DNA from: UBA7672 sp965279085
GTDB lineage: Bacteria > Pseudomonadota > Alphaproteobacteria > Caulobacterales > Hyphomonadaceae
DNA length: 64,000 bases
Assembly: GCA_965279085.1 (NCBI GenBank)
Contig: OZ257149.1
Coordinates: forward strand, 1,922,001 to 1,986,000
Direction: 5' to 3'
Below the pieces are notes generated by a model. It was not told where the DNA came from. It worked only from the letters and a program-made list of their open reading frames with translations, and did not search any database. This document shows, piece by piece, positions 14,364 to 22,534 of this stretch. Position numbers and translations under genes: made by a program. How positions within the stretch are numbered: position 1 is the first letter of the stretch; each line of letters starts with the position of its first letter.

Positions 14364-15592
14364 CAGGCATTCTTGACGCTCTCGTCGAGATGAACGTCGC
14401 GGCCGCCGCCGCCATTGCCTTCCTGCTGCTCGTCCGCAAGCCCGCCCGCCTCGCCTTCGGCGCACACGCCGTCTACCTGCTCTGGGCGGCGGTCCCGATC
14501 GCCCTCCTCGCCACCTTCATTCCCTCGCGCACGATCGAGACACTCACTCTCGGCCTCACGCTCGAGGAAGTCATCGCGCTCACCACGGGCCCGGTCGCCG
14601 CCTCCATGCTGGAAGCCGCGCTCCCCACGGCGCTTGTCGCCATCTGGATCGGCGGCGCCGTCTGGATGTTCGCCACGCTCATCCGCCGCCAGGCCGAATT
14701 CCTGCGCGATGCCGATCTCGGCGTCGCCGGACCCGCCATTGTCGGCTTCTCGCAACCGCGCATCGTCACGCCCGACGATTTCGTCCGCCGCTTCAGCCTC
14801 GCCGAACGCAAGCTGATCCTCACGCACGAGCAGGTCCACCTCGACCGTTCGGACGCGCGCATCAACGCCATCGTCGCGCTCGCCCGCTGCCTCTTCTGGT
14901 TCAACCCGCTGGTTCACATGGGCGCGAAGGCCATGCGCGTCGACCAGGAACTTTCCTGCGACGCCGAAGTGCTCGATCGCCGCCCCCGCGTGCGCCGCGC
15001 CTATGCCGAAACGCTGCTGAAGACTCAGCTCGTCTCGCGTCCCCTGCCCGTCGGCTGCTACTGGCCCGCTGACTCGCAGCATCCGCTCACCGCGCGCATC
15101 GACATGCTGGCCCGCAAGCCCGTGTCCGGCCGCCGCCGCGCCGCAGCCACCGCCATCGCGCTCGCCCTCACCGCCAGCGCAGGCGTCGCCGCTTGGGCTG
15201 CCCAGCCCGAGCGCACCATCATCACCGAGGCGCCGGATATCCTCGTGCCCTTCCAGCCCGTCCCACCCGACGGCCAGCTGGCCGAAGACAGCACGCGGCC
15301 CACGCTGATCCCGCAAACAGCAGTGTTCGCGAAGGCCTGGCCCCTGCCGCATCGCGTCTCGAAGGCGGAAGTCACCGCAGAACTATGCATCTCCAGCGGT
15401 GGTGCGGTCGAGAACGTCACGCTCGTGAAATCGTCGGGGTATGAAAAAGTCGACGCCATTGCTCTCGGCGCCATCCACGCCATGAAGTTCAAGCCAGCCA
15501 CGCACAAGGGCGCGCCAGTCGGCGTCTGCAATCACGGCTTCACGATAGCCTATGACGCAGCCAGCAGCGCGTCAGTACGTGCGCCGCCATGA
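14360..15592 (+). CDS. BlaR1-like M56 metallopeptidase with TonB C-terminal domain
   Basis: Membrane sensor-protease of 410 residues. Three or four hydrophobic segments fill residues 10-110. The M56 zinc site H-E-Q-V-H lies in the cytoplasmic loop, followed by W-F-N-P-L-V-H and D-Q-E-L-S-C-D-A, as in BlaR1. After another membrane segment (near 255-275) the periplasmic part is not a penicillin-binding domain but a TonB C-terminal-like domain: V-T-A-E-L-C-I-S-S-G-G, then A-L-G-A-I-H-A-M-K-F-K-P-A. In BlaR1 systems, signal binding activates proteolysis of BlaI; the signal here is unknown. Confidence 0.88.
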   Translation: MTGILDALVEMNVAAAAAIAFLLLVRKPARLAFGAHAVYLLWAAVPIALLATFIPSRTIETLTLGLTLEEVIALTTGPVAASMLEAALPTALVAIWIGGAVWMFATLIRRQAEFLRDADLGVAGPAIVGFSQPRIVTPDDFVRRFSLAERKLILTHEQVHLDRSDARINAIVALARCLFWFNPLVHMGAKAMRVDQELSCDAEVLDRRPRVRRAYAETLLKTQLVSRPLPVGCYWPADSQHPLTARIDMLARKPVSGRRRAAATAIALALTASAGVAAWAAQPERTIITEAPDILVPFQPVPPDGQLAEDSTRPTLIPQTAVFAKAWPLPHRVSKAEVTAELCISSGGAVENVTLVKSSGYEKVDAIALGAIHAMKFKPATHKGAPVGVCNHGFTIAYDAASSASVRAPP

Positions 15593-15646
15593 CGCGCTAG
15601 CCCGCTCACAGCCCTCCTACGTCCACATCCAACCGAGGAGTCCTCC

Positions 15647-16297
15647 ATGTACGGGACAATGAGAACGCGCGCGCCAAATTCCACCCAGCTCGCCGGCGTC
15701 TCGACAGCCATTCTGGTAACCGCCGCCGTCGGCTACGCCCTCGCCAATGGCTTCGTCGTCAACGTCGCGAAGGCTATCGAGACCACGCTCACCTTCACAC
15801 CGATTGTTGACGAGAAGGTCCCTGTCGAGAAGCCACTCGAGACGACCCTGCTCACCGACAACGACGCACCACTGGATATCCCCACACCCATTCCTCCCGA
15901 TATCAAGTTCGTGGCGAAGAAGGACGTCATCATCGGCACAACCGACACGGAGAAGCGCGACGAGTCGCGCATCGGAACAGCCACCGGCGCATCCGTCGTG
16001 CCCGCTCCGGTTCGCAGCTCTCCGAAGATGATCTCCGACAACCAGCCCAGCTATCCCGCCGCCGAAATCCGCAAAGGCAATGAAGGCGTCTCGACGCTTG
16101 AGGTCTGCCTCAACGCCAGCGGCCGCGTGACGTCGGCCAGCATCGCCAAGACCAGCGGCCATGCCGGCCTCGACTCAGCCGCACTCAAGTGGGTGCGCAA
16201 CGCACGCTTCACCCCGGGTAAGCTCGATGGGGTTCCACAGTCCGTATGCGGTCACAACGTGGTCTACGAATGGAACCTCAGAAGCGTCCGCGGATAA
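15647..16297 (+). CDS. TonB-family energy-transducing protein
   Basis: Periplasm-spanning protein of 216 residues with an N-terminal signal anchor near 17-40, a proline- and threonine-rich linker (P-L-D-I-P-T-P-I-P-P) and a C-terminal TonB domain from about 130: Y-P-A-A-E-I-R-K-G-N-E-G, then L-D-S-A-A-L-K-W-V-R-N-A-R-F-T-P. It starts at ATG 15647 behind GAGGAG, 54 bases after the BlaR1-like gene, which carries a similar domain, so they likely share the BlaI-controlled transcript. No receptor or ExbBD genes are beside it. Confidence 0.88.
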   Translation: MYGTMRTRAPNSTQLAGVSTAILVTAAVGYALANGFVVNVAKAIETTLTFTPIVDEKVPVEKPLETTLLTDNDAPLDIPTPIPPDIKFVAKKDVIIGTTDTEKRDESRIGTATGASVVPAPVRSSPKMISDNQPSYPAAEIRKGNEGVSTLEVCLNASGRVTSASIAKTSGHAGLDSAALKWVRNARFTPGKLDGVPQSVCGHNVVYEWNLRSVRG

Positions 16298-16304
16298 ATG
16301 ACAA

Positions 16305-16327
16305 GCCCTGTCCATTCCGGACAGGGC
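16305..16327 (+). terminator. Hairpin after the BlaI cluster
   Basis: Perfect 9-bp stem GCCCTGTCC/GGACAGGGC with loop ATTCC, seven bases after the TonB gene stop. No T run follows, so termination would need help. Confidence 0.5.
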
Positions 16328-16404
16328 ACGCCGGCACGCAATAGACGCCCCACGTCTAGCCGGCTCGAAGCCCCTCGTCCTCCCCGGCGAGGGGTTTCGG
16401 CTAT

Positions 16405-17199
16405 TCAGCGAGCGCCCTTCGCCCCATCGATCACGCCGCGCCGCAGCCGCACCATCCCGCGAATCCAGCGATCGTAGTCGCCCGTCTTGCGCTGCATGTA
16501 AGTCGTCACCTGCTCGTGCGGCAGAATCAGGAAGCTCTCCGCATCGAGACCCGCTACGACAGCGCCCGCGACATCCGCCGGCGACAGCACGCCATCCACA
16601 TTCTGCGATCCCGCCGCGCCCCCGAGCATCGGCGTATCCACCGCTTGCGGACACAGCAGCGAGACACCAATTCCATTTTCCTTCGCTGCGATGGCGAGGT
16701 GTTCGCCGAACCCGATCGCAGCATGCTTCGTCGTCGAATAGACCGCCGAGCCGATCTGAGAGAGGAGACCTGCCGCCGACACCGTGTTGAGAAAGTAGCC
16801 CGACTTTCTTGCAATCATTCCTGGCATCGCATGACGCGCCGCGTAGACATGCGCCATCACGTTGACGCCCCACGCCAGCTCCCAGTGCGCATCCGGCGGC
16901 GAACCCGGATTGTCGATGTCCGGATCGCCGCGCGAGATGCCCGCGTTGGAGCAGAAGAGATCGATCCGCCCGAACTTGTCCTCGGCCGTTCGCACGATCT
17001 TCTGGACGTCGGCTTCCTTGGTCACATCGGCCTGCACGGCAATCCCGCCCACGGACTTCGCGACAGCTTCGACCCCCGCGCCATTCATGTCAGCGACGAT
17101 CAGGGCCTTCGCGCCCTCCTTGTGGAAGCGCTCCGCCAGCGCCTTGCCGATGCCGCTCGCGCCGCCCGTGACGATGACGACCTTGTCCGCGACTTTCAT
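16405..17199 (-). CDS. Short-chain dehydrogenase/reductase
   Basis: Classical SDR oxidoreductase of 264 residues with a Rossmann fold. The cofactor motif T-G-G-A-S-G-I-G is at 11-18, the N-A-G motif appears in C-S-N-A-G-I-S, and the catalytic Ser and Y-x3-K are seen in T-V-S-A-A-G and A-V-Y-S-T-T-K. An aspartate at the end of strand two (V-A-D-M-N) suggests NAD(H) preference. The C-terminal tail with P-H-E-Q-V-T-T-Y-M-Q-R-K is not informative. Substrate unknown. It is a single gene with its start at ATG 17199. Confidence 0.9.
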   Translation of the reverse strand: MKVADKVVIVTGGASGIGKALAERFHKEGAKALIVADMNGAGVEAVAKSVGGIAVQADVTKEADVQKIVRTAEDKFGRIDLFCSNAGISRGDPDIDNPGSPPDAHWELAWGVNVMAHVYAARHAMPGMIARKSGYFLNTVSAAGLLSQIGSAVYSTTKHAAIGFGEHLAIAAKENGIGVSLLCPQAVDTPMLGGAAGSQNVDGVLSPADVAGAVVAGLDAESFLILPHEQVTTYMQRKTGDYDRWIRGMVRLRRGVIDGAKGAR

Positions 17200-17251
17200 A
17201 TGCCCACCTCACAAAAATGAGACGGGACCATGCCAACTCTGGCGCCGAAGG

Positions 17252-17611
17252 CTAGCCCCTGCCCAGTTCGATGAGCGTCAGGTGCACGATGGTCTGCTTG
17301 AGCATCAGCTTGATCGCATCGCGCGGTCCCGCCGGCGCGGCGGCGTCATAGCTGTACGTCACCATCGCCGGCGCATTCTGGCAGGCAGCATCCTTGGCGA
17401 TTGCCGCTTCCCTCACGGCCTCCATGCTGGACGCTTCGCCATTCAGCTTGATTGCGCCGTCGGGCCCGATATCGACGTCGAGCTTCGCCGCGTTGCAGCC
17501 CGCCAGCGTTTCCGGCTTCAGCTGCGCCTGCGCACTGGAATTGGCCATTCCGGAAGGCCCGCCGGAACAGGCCCCGGCCACAAAAAGAGCTGCCGCCAGA
17601 AGCTGACGCAT
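17252..17611 (-). CDS. Small lipoprotein, ExbD-like periplasmic domain (tentative)
   Basis: 119-residue predicted lipoprotein: the signal ends in F-V-A-G-A-C. The mature region reads L-D-V-D-I-G-P-D-G-A-I-K-L-N-G then S-M-E-A-V-R-E-A-A, which resembles the periplasmic domain of ExbD/TolR but without that family's membrane helix. This similarity is my inference. The start is ATG 17611. It lies downstream of an otherwise gene-free 276 bases and upstream of the SDR gene, with 52 bases between. Function unknown. Confidence 0.65.
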   Translation of the reverse strand: MRQLLAAALFVAGACSGGPSGMANSSAQAQLKPETLAGCNAAKLDVDIGPDGAIKLNGEASSMEAVREAAIAKDAACQNAPAMVTYSYDAAAPAGPRDAIKLMLKQTIVHLTLIELGRG

Positions 17612-17887
17612 GATCGATCTCCACGCCGCCCGACAATCTTAACACTAGGCCGGAACGCCGCCGCGGCGACCGGCACGCGCAGACGTAAATTTGTTGCGGA
17701 GCGTAACCCAATCGCCGGGCTTCGCGATGCGGCAGAAAATGCCGCGCGGAAAACTCTGCACACCTTAACGGCGATGGCCTTGATTTTCTTGAGGCTCGGC
17801 GCGCGGGCATCGCGCGGCTTGTGACGATTCACTCGCGGGCAATCCGTGTTCACGAGTCATGAACTCGACGGCGCCATCTTGGTAACC

Positions 17888-18892
17888 ATGGAACGCGCGT
17901 ACACTTGGTCATCGATTTTTGCATGGGGGCTGACGCTCTCCGGCGCCGTGCTTGCCACGGGCGGCGTCATCGGCATGTTCTGGCCCGAGCTGGATATCGG
18001 CTGGCTGTGCATCATCGCATTCGCGGGCATGATGGCCTTCGGCATCGGCCTGGTGAACTGCGCCGCCGCAGGCGCCCTGCAGGCCATCAAGCATCGCAGG
18101 CCCGACGGCAGCCAGGTCGACTGGGCCGTCTTCGTTCCCGCGCTTGCCTGCTGCATCGGCTTCGCCTTCGCAACCAATATCGGCGTGCACCTCGGCTGGG
18201 AAATCGTGAAGGCCAAGGCGCCGGCCACCGCCAAGCTACCCTCCGCCTACACGATCGACGCTGTGTTCTACATCTTCGCCTTCGCCAAGCCCGCCATGGC
18301 CTGGATCGTTGAAGGCCGGAAGTCGATGGACACCGAAAACCAGGCCGCCCGTCAGGCCGCCCGCCGCCGCGAAGCCGCTGACATCGCCACCACCGAGTTC
18401 GCACGCGCGGAATTTGCCCGCACCGGCATTGCCGCGCCCCAAGCACCGAAGCCTGACCTCGCGCCGCTCTTCCCGCAGCTCGAAACGGCTCAGGAACAGC
18501 CCGCAACCATCGAAATGCCAGCGCCGCCCCTCAGCGAACCGGCCGCGCAGGAAGCTGTCGCGGAAACCACGAGAAGCCGCGCCGTTCGTGCCAAGCGCAA
18601 GCCCAAGACCGTCGAGGAACAGCGCGCAGCCGCCATGAAGGCCGCCGCCAAACGCGTCGCTTCGTTCCGCGAACAGCATGCCGGCCGCGTGCGCGACATC
18701 ACCGAAGCCCGCTGGGACCACCCGCTCACGCCGCTCGAGATCGCCCGCGTCTGCGACACGCTGATCGCGCGCGGCGAGCAGCCCACGATGCGCCGCGTCG
18801 CCGAAGTCCTCGGCGTCTCGCAGATCCGCGTCGAAAAGGGCTGGCCGCAAGGCGTGCCACTCGACGGCACCGGCGAACACCGCGCGGCGTAA
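17888..18892 (+). CDS. Membrane protein with HTH-like C-terminus
   Basis: Unrecognised protein of 334 residues. Four hydrophobic segments lie near 9-27, 32-55, 75-95 and 115-130. A long alanine/proline-rich and basic linker follows (R-A-K-R-K-P-K-T), and the last 80 residues form a soluble helical domain. It ends in P-T-M-R-R-V-A-E-V-L-G-V-S-Q-I-R-V-E-K-G-W, which looks like a helix-turn-helix. A GTG at 17846 would add 14 residues; ATG 17888 is preferred. This suggests a membrane-tethered DNA-binding protein or an element-like layout such as a mobilisation or Rep accessory, neither proven. Confidence 0.7.
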   Translation: MERAYTWSSIFAWGLTLSGAVLATGGVIGMFWPELDIGWLCIIAFAGMMAFGIGLVNCAAAGALQAIKHRRPDGSQVDWAVFVPALACCIGFAFATNIGVHLGWEIVKAKAPATAKLPSAYTIDAVFYIFAFAKPAMAWIVEGRKSMDTENQAARQAARRREAADIATTEFARAEFARTGIAAPQAPKPDLAPLFPQLETAQEQPATIEMPAPPLSEPAAQEAVAETTRSRAVRAKRKPKTVEEQRAAAMKAAAKRVASFREQHAGRVRDITEARWDHPLTPLEIARVCDTLIARGEQPTMRRVAEVLGVSQIRVEKGWPQGVPLDGTGEHRAA

Positions 18893-18904
18893 CGATCCCT
18901 CAGG

Positions 18905-20569
18905 CTACCGCGCGAATTTCTTGAACGTCGGGCGCTTAGGCTCCGTGGCGTCGGCGCCCAGCCTGCGTTTCTTGTCTTCCTCATAGTCCTGGAAGTTGCC
19001 TTCGAACCATTCGACGTGGCTGTCGCCTTCGAAGGCGAGGATGTGAGTGGCGACGCGGTCGAGGAACCAGCGGTCGTGGCTGATGATAACGGCGCAACCG
19101 GGGAAATCCTCAAGCGCGGCTTCCAGCGCCTGCAGCGTTTCAACGTCGAGGTCGTTGGTCGGTTCATCGAGCAGGATGAGGTTCGAGCCTTCCTTCAGCA
19201 TCTTGGCGAGGTGCACGCGGTTGCGTTCGCCGCCCGAGAGTTGGCCGACCTTTTTCTGCTGGTCCGTGCCCTTGAAGTTGAAGGCGCCGAGATAGGCGCG
19301 GCTCGGCTGTTCAATGCCGCCGATCTCGATGATGTCGAGACCACCGGAGACCTCCTGCCAGACCGTGTTCTTGTCGTTCAGCGAGTCACGGCTCTGGTCG
19401 ATGTAGCCGAGCTTCACGCTCTCGCCGACCTTGAACGTGCCGCCATCCGGCTTCTCGCGGCCGGTAATCATCTTGAACAGGGTGGTCTTGCCCGCGCCGT
19501 TCGGCCCAATGACGCCGACAATGCCGCCCGGCGGCAGCTTGAACGAGAGGTCCTCGATCAGCAGCTTGTCGCCGAACGCCTTGTTGAGATGCTCGACGTC
19601 GATGACGTTCGAGCCGAGACGCGGTCCCGGCGGAATGCGAATCTGCGCGGTGGTGATCTTCTCGCGCTCAGCCGCTGACGCCTTTTCTTCGTAAGCATTC
19701 ATGCGCGCTTTCGATTTGGCCTGCCGCGCCTTCGGGCTGGCCTTGACCCATTCGAGTTCGCGGTTGAGCGATTTCTGGCGGCCGGCTTCCTCGCGCTGTT
19801 CCTGCGCGATCCGCTTGGCCTTCTTCTCCAGCCACACCGAATAGTTGCCCTCGTAGGGAATGCCCTGCCCGCGATCGAGCTCGAGGATCCATGTCGTGAT
19901 CTGGTCGAGGAAGTAGCGGTCGTGGGTGACGAGAATGACGCAGCCGGGGAAATTGGAGAGGTAGTTCTGCAACCACGCCACCGACTCCGCATCAAGGTGG
20001 TTGGTCGGTTCGTCCATCAGGATCATGTCAGGCTTGGAGAGCAGCAGCGCGCATATGGCGGTGCGGCGGATCTCGCCGCCGGAAAGCGTCGTCACGGCGC
20101 TGTCGCCCGGCGGGCAGCGCAGCGCTTCCATCGCCATCTCGATCTTGGCGTCGATGTCCCACGCGTTGGCGGCGTCGATCTCTTCCTGGAGCTTGGTCAT
20201 CTGCTCCATCAGCTCGTCGGTGTATTCCTCGCCGAGCTTGATCGAGATGGCGTTGAACTCGTCCACCATCATTTTCTCGGGGCATTTCGCTGCGATGTTC
20301 TCGAACACCGTCTTGGTCGGGTCGAGCTTCGGCTCCTGCGGCAGGTAACCGATCTTGAGGCCGTCCATCGGCTTGGCTTCGCCGAGGATTTCATGATCCT
20401 CACCAGCCATGATCTTCAGCAGCGTGGATTTGCCCGAGCCGTTGACGCCGACGATGCCGATCTTGGCGTCTGGCAGGAAGTGCAGCCGGATGTTCTCGAA
20501 CACCTTCTTGCCGCCCGGGTAGATCTTGGTCAGGCCGTCGAGGTGGTAAACATAGTGAGTGGCGGCCAT
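18905..20569 (-). CDS. ettA: ABC-F protein EttA
   Basis: Energy-dependent translational throttle, a soluble ABC-F ATPase that binds the ribosomal E site and gates entry into elongation according to ATP level. The 554 residues hold two nucleotide-binding domains: Walker A G-V-N-G-S-G-K-S-T near 40-48 and G-P-N-G-A-G-K-T-T near 357-365, each with an L-S-G-G-E signature and a D-E-P-T-N block. The linker between them is the basic, long P-site-interaction type (L-N-R-E-L-E-W-V-K). There are no membrane segments. It begins M-A-A-T-H-Y-V-Y and is divergent from the MFS gene at 20763. Confidence 0.95.
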   Translation of the reverse strand: MAATHYVYHLDGLTKIYPGGKKVFENIRLHFLPDAKIGIVGVNGSGKSTLLKIMAGEDHEILGEAKPMDGLKIGYLPQEPKLDPTKTVFENIAAKCPEKMMVDEFNAISIKLGEEYTDELMEQMTKLQEEIDAANAWDIDAKIEMAMEALRCPPGDSAVTTLSGGEIRRTAICALLLSKPDMILMDEPTNHLDAESVAWLQNYLSNFPGCVILVTHDRYFLDQITTWILELDRGQGIPYEGNYSVWLEKKAKRIAQEQREEAGRQKSLNRELEWVKASPKARQAKSKARMNAYEEKASAAEREKITTAQIRIPPGPRLGSNVIDVEHLNKAFGDKLLIEDLSFKLPPGGIVGVIGPNGAGKTTLFKMITGREKPDGGTFKVGESVKLGYIDQSRDSLNDKNTVWQEVSGGLDIIEIGGIEQPSRAYLGAFNFKGTDQQKKVGQLSGGERNRVHLAKMLKEGSNLILLDEPTNDLDVETLQALEAALEDFPGCAVIISHDRWFLDRVATHILAFEGDSHVEWFEGNFQDYEEDKKRRLGADATEPKRPTFKKFAR

Positions 20570-20762
20570 CGGGGTTCCTGCGGGCGGGGGAGAGCTGTTT
20601 GCGGGGCCTAGATGCGCCGTCGGGCCTGCGAGATCAAGGCCGCTCTTCGCACCTGCGGCATGACAAGTTCGCGCGTTGCGACAACGACTCTCGCCAACCG
20701 GCCCGCACTGTGGAAACCTCCCGGTATCAAGCGTGCCGGAACAGGCGCGCCGGGAGGGACAG

Positions 20763-22391
20763 ATGACAGCGACCGACGGCGCGGATCAGCACCGCACGAC
20801 GCCCTATGCGTGGCTCGTGCTTTTCATGCTGGGCTTCATCTACATCTTCAACTTCCTCGACCGGCAGCTGATGTCCGTCCTGATCCAGCCGATCAAGGCG
20901 GACCTGGGGTTCACCGACGAGCAGATGGGCTACATGACGGGGTTCTGGTTCGCCCTGTTCTACACCGGCTTCGGCGTCATCGTCGGCTTCCTCGCCGACC
21001 GCACCAGCCGCCGCAACATCCTGTTCGCCGGCGCCTTCCTGTGGAGCATCTTCACCGCGCTGTGCGGCTTCGCTAAAGACTATCCGACCATGCTCGTCTC
21101 GCGCATCGGCGTGGGCGTGGGTGAGGCGGCGGGCGCGCCGCCGTCCTACTCGATCATCTCTGACTACTTCCCGCCTCATCGTCGCGCGCAGGCGCTGGCG
21201 CTGTTCTCGCTCGGCGTTCCGTTCGGCCAGGCGGCGGGTGTCGCCTTCGGCGCCAAGATCGACGGGATCTGGGGCTGGGAGACGGCCTTCATCTCGATCG
21301 GCATCGCCGGCGCCGTCGCCGCGGTGATCATGTTGTTCGTCGTGCGCGAACCCAAGCGCGGCGCGATGGACCACTCCGCCTCTGTGACGCGCGAACAGGC
21401 GGAAGCCAATGCCTCGCAGAAATCCGGCTTCTTCGAAACGTTCTGGGAATTCATCAACCGCCCGATGCTGCTGTGGACGGCGCTGGGCTGCGGCTTCAGC
21501 GCCTTCGTCGGCTATGTCGCGCTGACGTGGAACGCGGCCTACATGCAGCGCACCATGGCGCTGTCCAGCGACGATACGGCGCTGTGGTATGCGCTCATGC
21601 TGGCGGTGGCGATGGGTCTCGGCACATGGGTGTCGGGCGCGGTGACCGACTTCCTCGCGAAGCGCTCGAAGGTCTGGTACGCGCTGGTGCCCATGATCGC
21701 CATGGGTGCGTCGGCCCCGTTCTGGTACGCCTTCGTCATGGCGCCCAACTGGCAGATCGCGCTGATGATCCTGTCGGTGCCGACCTTCCTGACCATCATG
21801 TACCTCGCCCCTGCCCTGGCGCTGATCCAGAACTCGGTGAAGCCCTCGCAGCGGACCATGGCGGGCGCGATCCTGCTGATGGTGCTCAACATGATCGGTC
21901 TCGGCGGCGGTCCGACGCTCGCAGGCGCCATCTCGAGCAATTTCACGCTCAGCGGCATTGTCGAGCGTCTCGGCATCACGGCGGCCGAAGCCGGCGCGCT
22001 GGCCAAGATGCCGGCGGCGGTGCTGAAGGAACAGCCGGCGGAGATCGCTGCAGCGGTCTCGGCAGCATCGAACCTCGGCCTGCAGACCGCCCTGCTGTGG
22101 ATCACGCCCTTCTACGCAGTGGCCGTGTTCTTCATCATCCTCGAAGCGATGGCGGTCCATCGCGAGGTCAAGGCTGGCGGCGCCGTTCGCGACGGCGGCG
22201 CGCGGCTCGGCATGGTCCTGCTGTTCATGGGCCTCGCCGGCTTTACGGCGATGTACATCATGAAACCGTTTGGCGTCTGGTTCGCTGACTGGATGGGCAC
22301 GGTGCAGATCGTGCTGCTCGCCCTGTCGACCTTCTTCGGCGCCCTCCTGTGCTTCAAGGCGCTGACACGAAAGGCGCCAGCCGCCGCCTGA
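20763..22391 (+). CDS. Spinster-type MFS transporter
   Basis: Twelve-helix major facilitator of 542 residues. The spinster-like features are F-N-F-L-D-R-Q-L-M-S-V-L in helix 1, the loop G-F-L-A-D-R-T-S-R-R between helices 2 and 3, and V-G-V-G-E-A-A-G-A-P-P-S-Y-S in helix 4. The ATG at 20763 follows GGGAGGGAC; upstream in-frame codons lack a ribosome-binding site. Two paralogs lie at 55564 and 57233. Substrate unknown; relatives in alphaproteobacteria are often linked to lipid-like or aromatic compounds. It precedes the hydrolase gene at 22535 and may be co-transcribed with it. Confidence 0.9.
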   Translation: MTATDGADQHRTTPYAWLVLFMLGFIYIFNFLDRQLMSVLIQPIKADLGFTDEQMGYMTGFWFALFYTGFGVIVGFLADRTSRRNILFAGAFLWSIFTALCGFAKDYPTMLVSRIGVGVGEAAGAPPSYSIISDYFPPHRRAQALALFSLGVPFGQAAGVAFGAKIDGIWGWETAFISIGIAGAVAAVIMLFVVREPKRGAMDHSASVTREQAEANASQKSGFFETFWEFINRPMLLWTALGCGFSAFVGYVALTWNAAYMQRTMALSSDDTALWYALMLAVAMGLGTWVSGAVTDFLAKRSKVWYALVPMIAMGASAPFWYAFVMAPNWQIALMILSVPTFLTIMYLAPALALIQNSVKPSQRTMAGAILLMVLNMIGLGGGPTLAGAISSNFTLSGIVERLGITAAEAGALAKMPAAVLKEQPAEIAAAVSAASNLGLQTALLWITPFYAVAVFFIILEAMAVHREVKAGGAVRDGGARLGMVLLFMGLAGFTAMYIMKPFGVWFADWMGTVQIVLLALSTFFGALLCFKALTRKAPAAA

Positions 22392-22534
22392 TCCCGGGAG
22401 TCCGGGGTCACGCAAACTTTTTCGGCCTGACGCAGAGGCCGGTCGCCAGCAAGTTCTGGCGTCCGGCCTTCGTCGCATCTAGGCTATCGCGCAATCGCGA
22501 TGCGCCGAGACGCGCACGCCGGAGGGAGGCTTCG

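Noticed and set aside
14360..15592. True BlaR1 beta-lactam sensor
   Set aside because: The C-terminal part lacks the S-x-x-K penicillin-binding domain and is TonB-like.
20727..22478. 583-codon minus-strand frame
   Set aside because: Shadow of the MFS gene; composition typical of GC-rich antisense frames, no motif.
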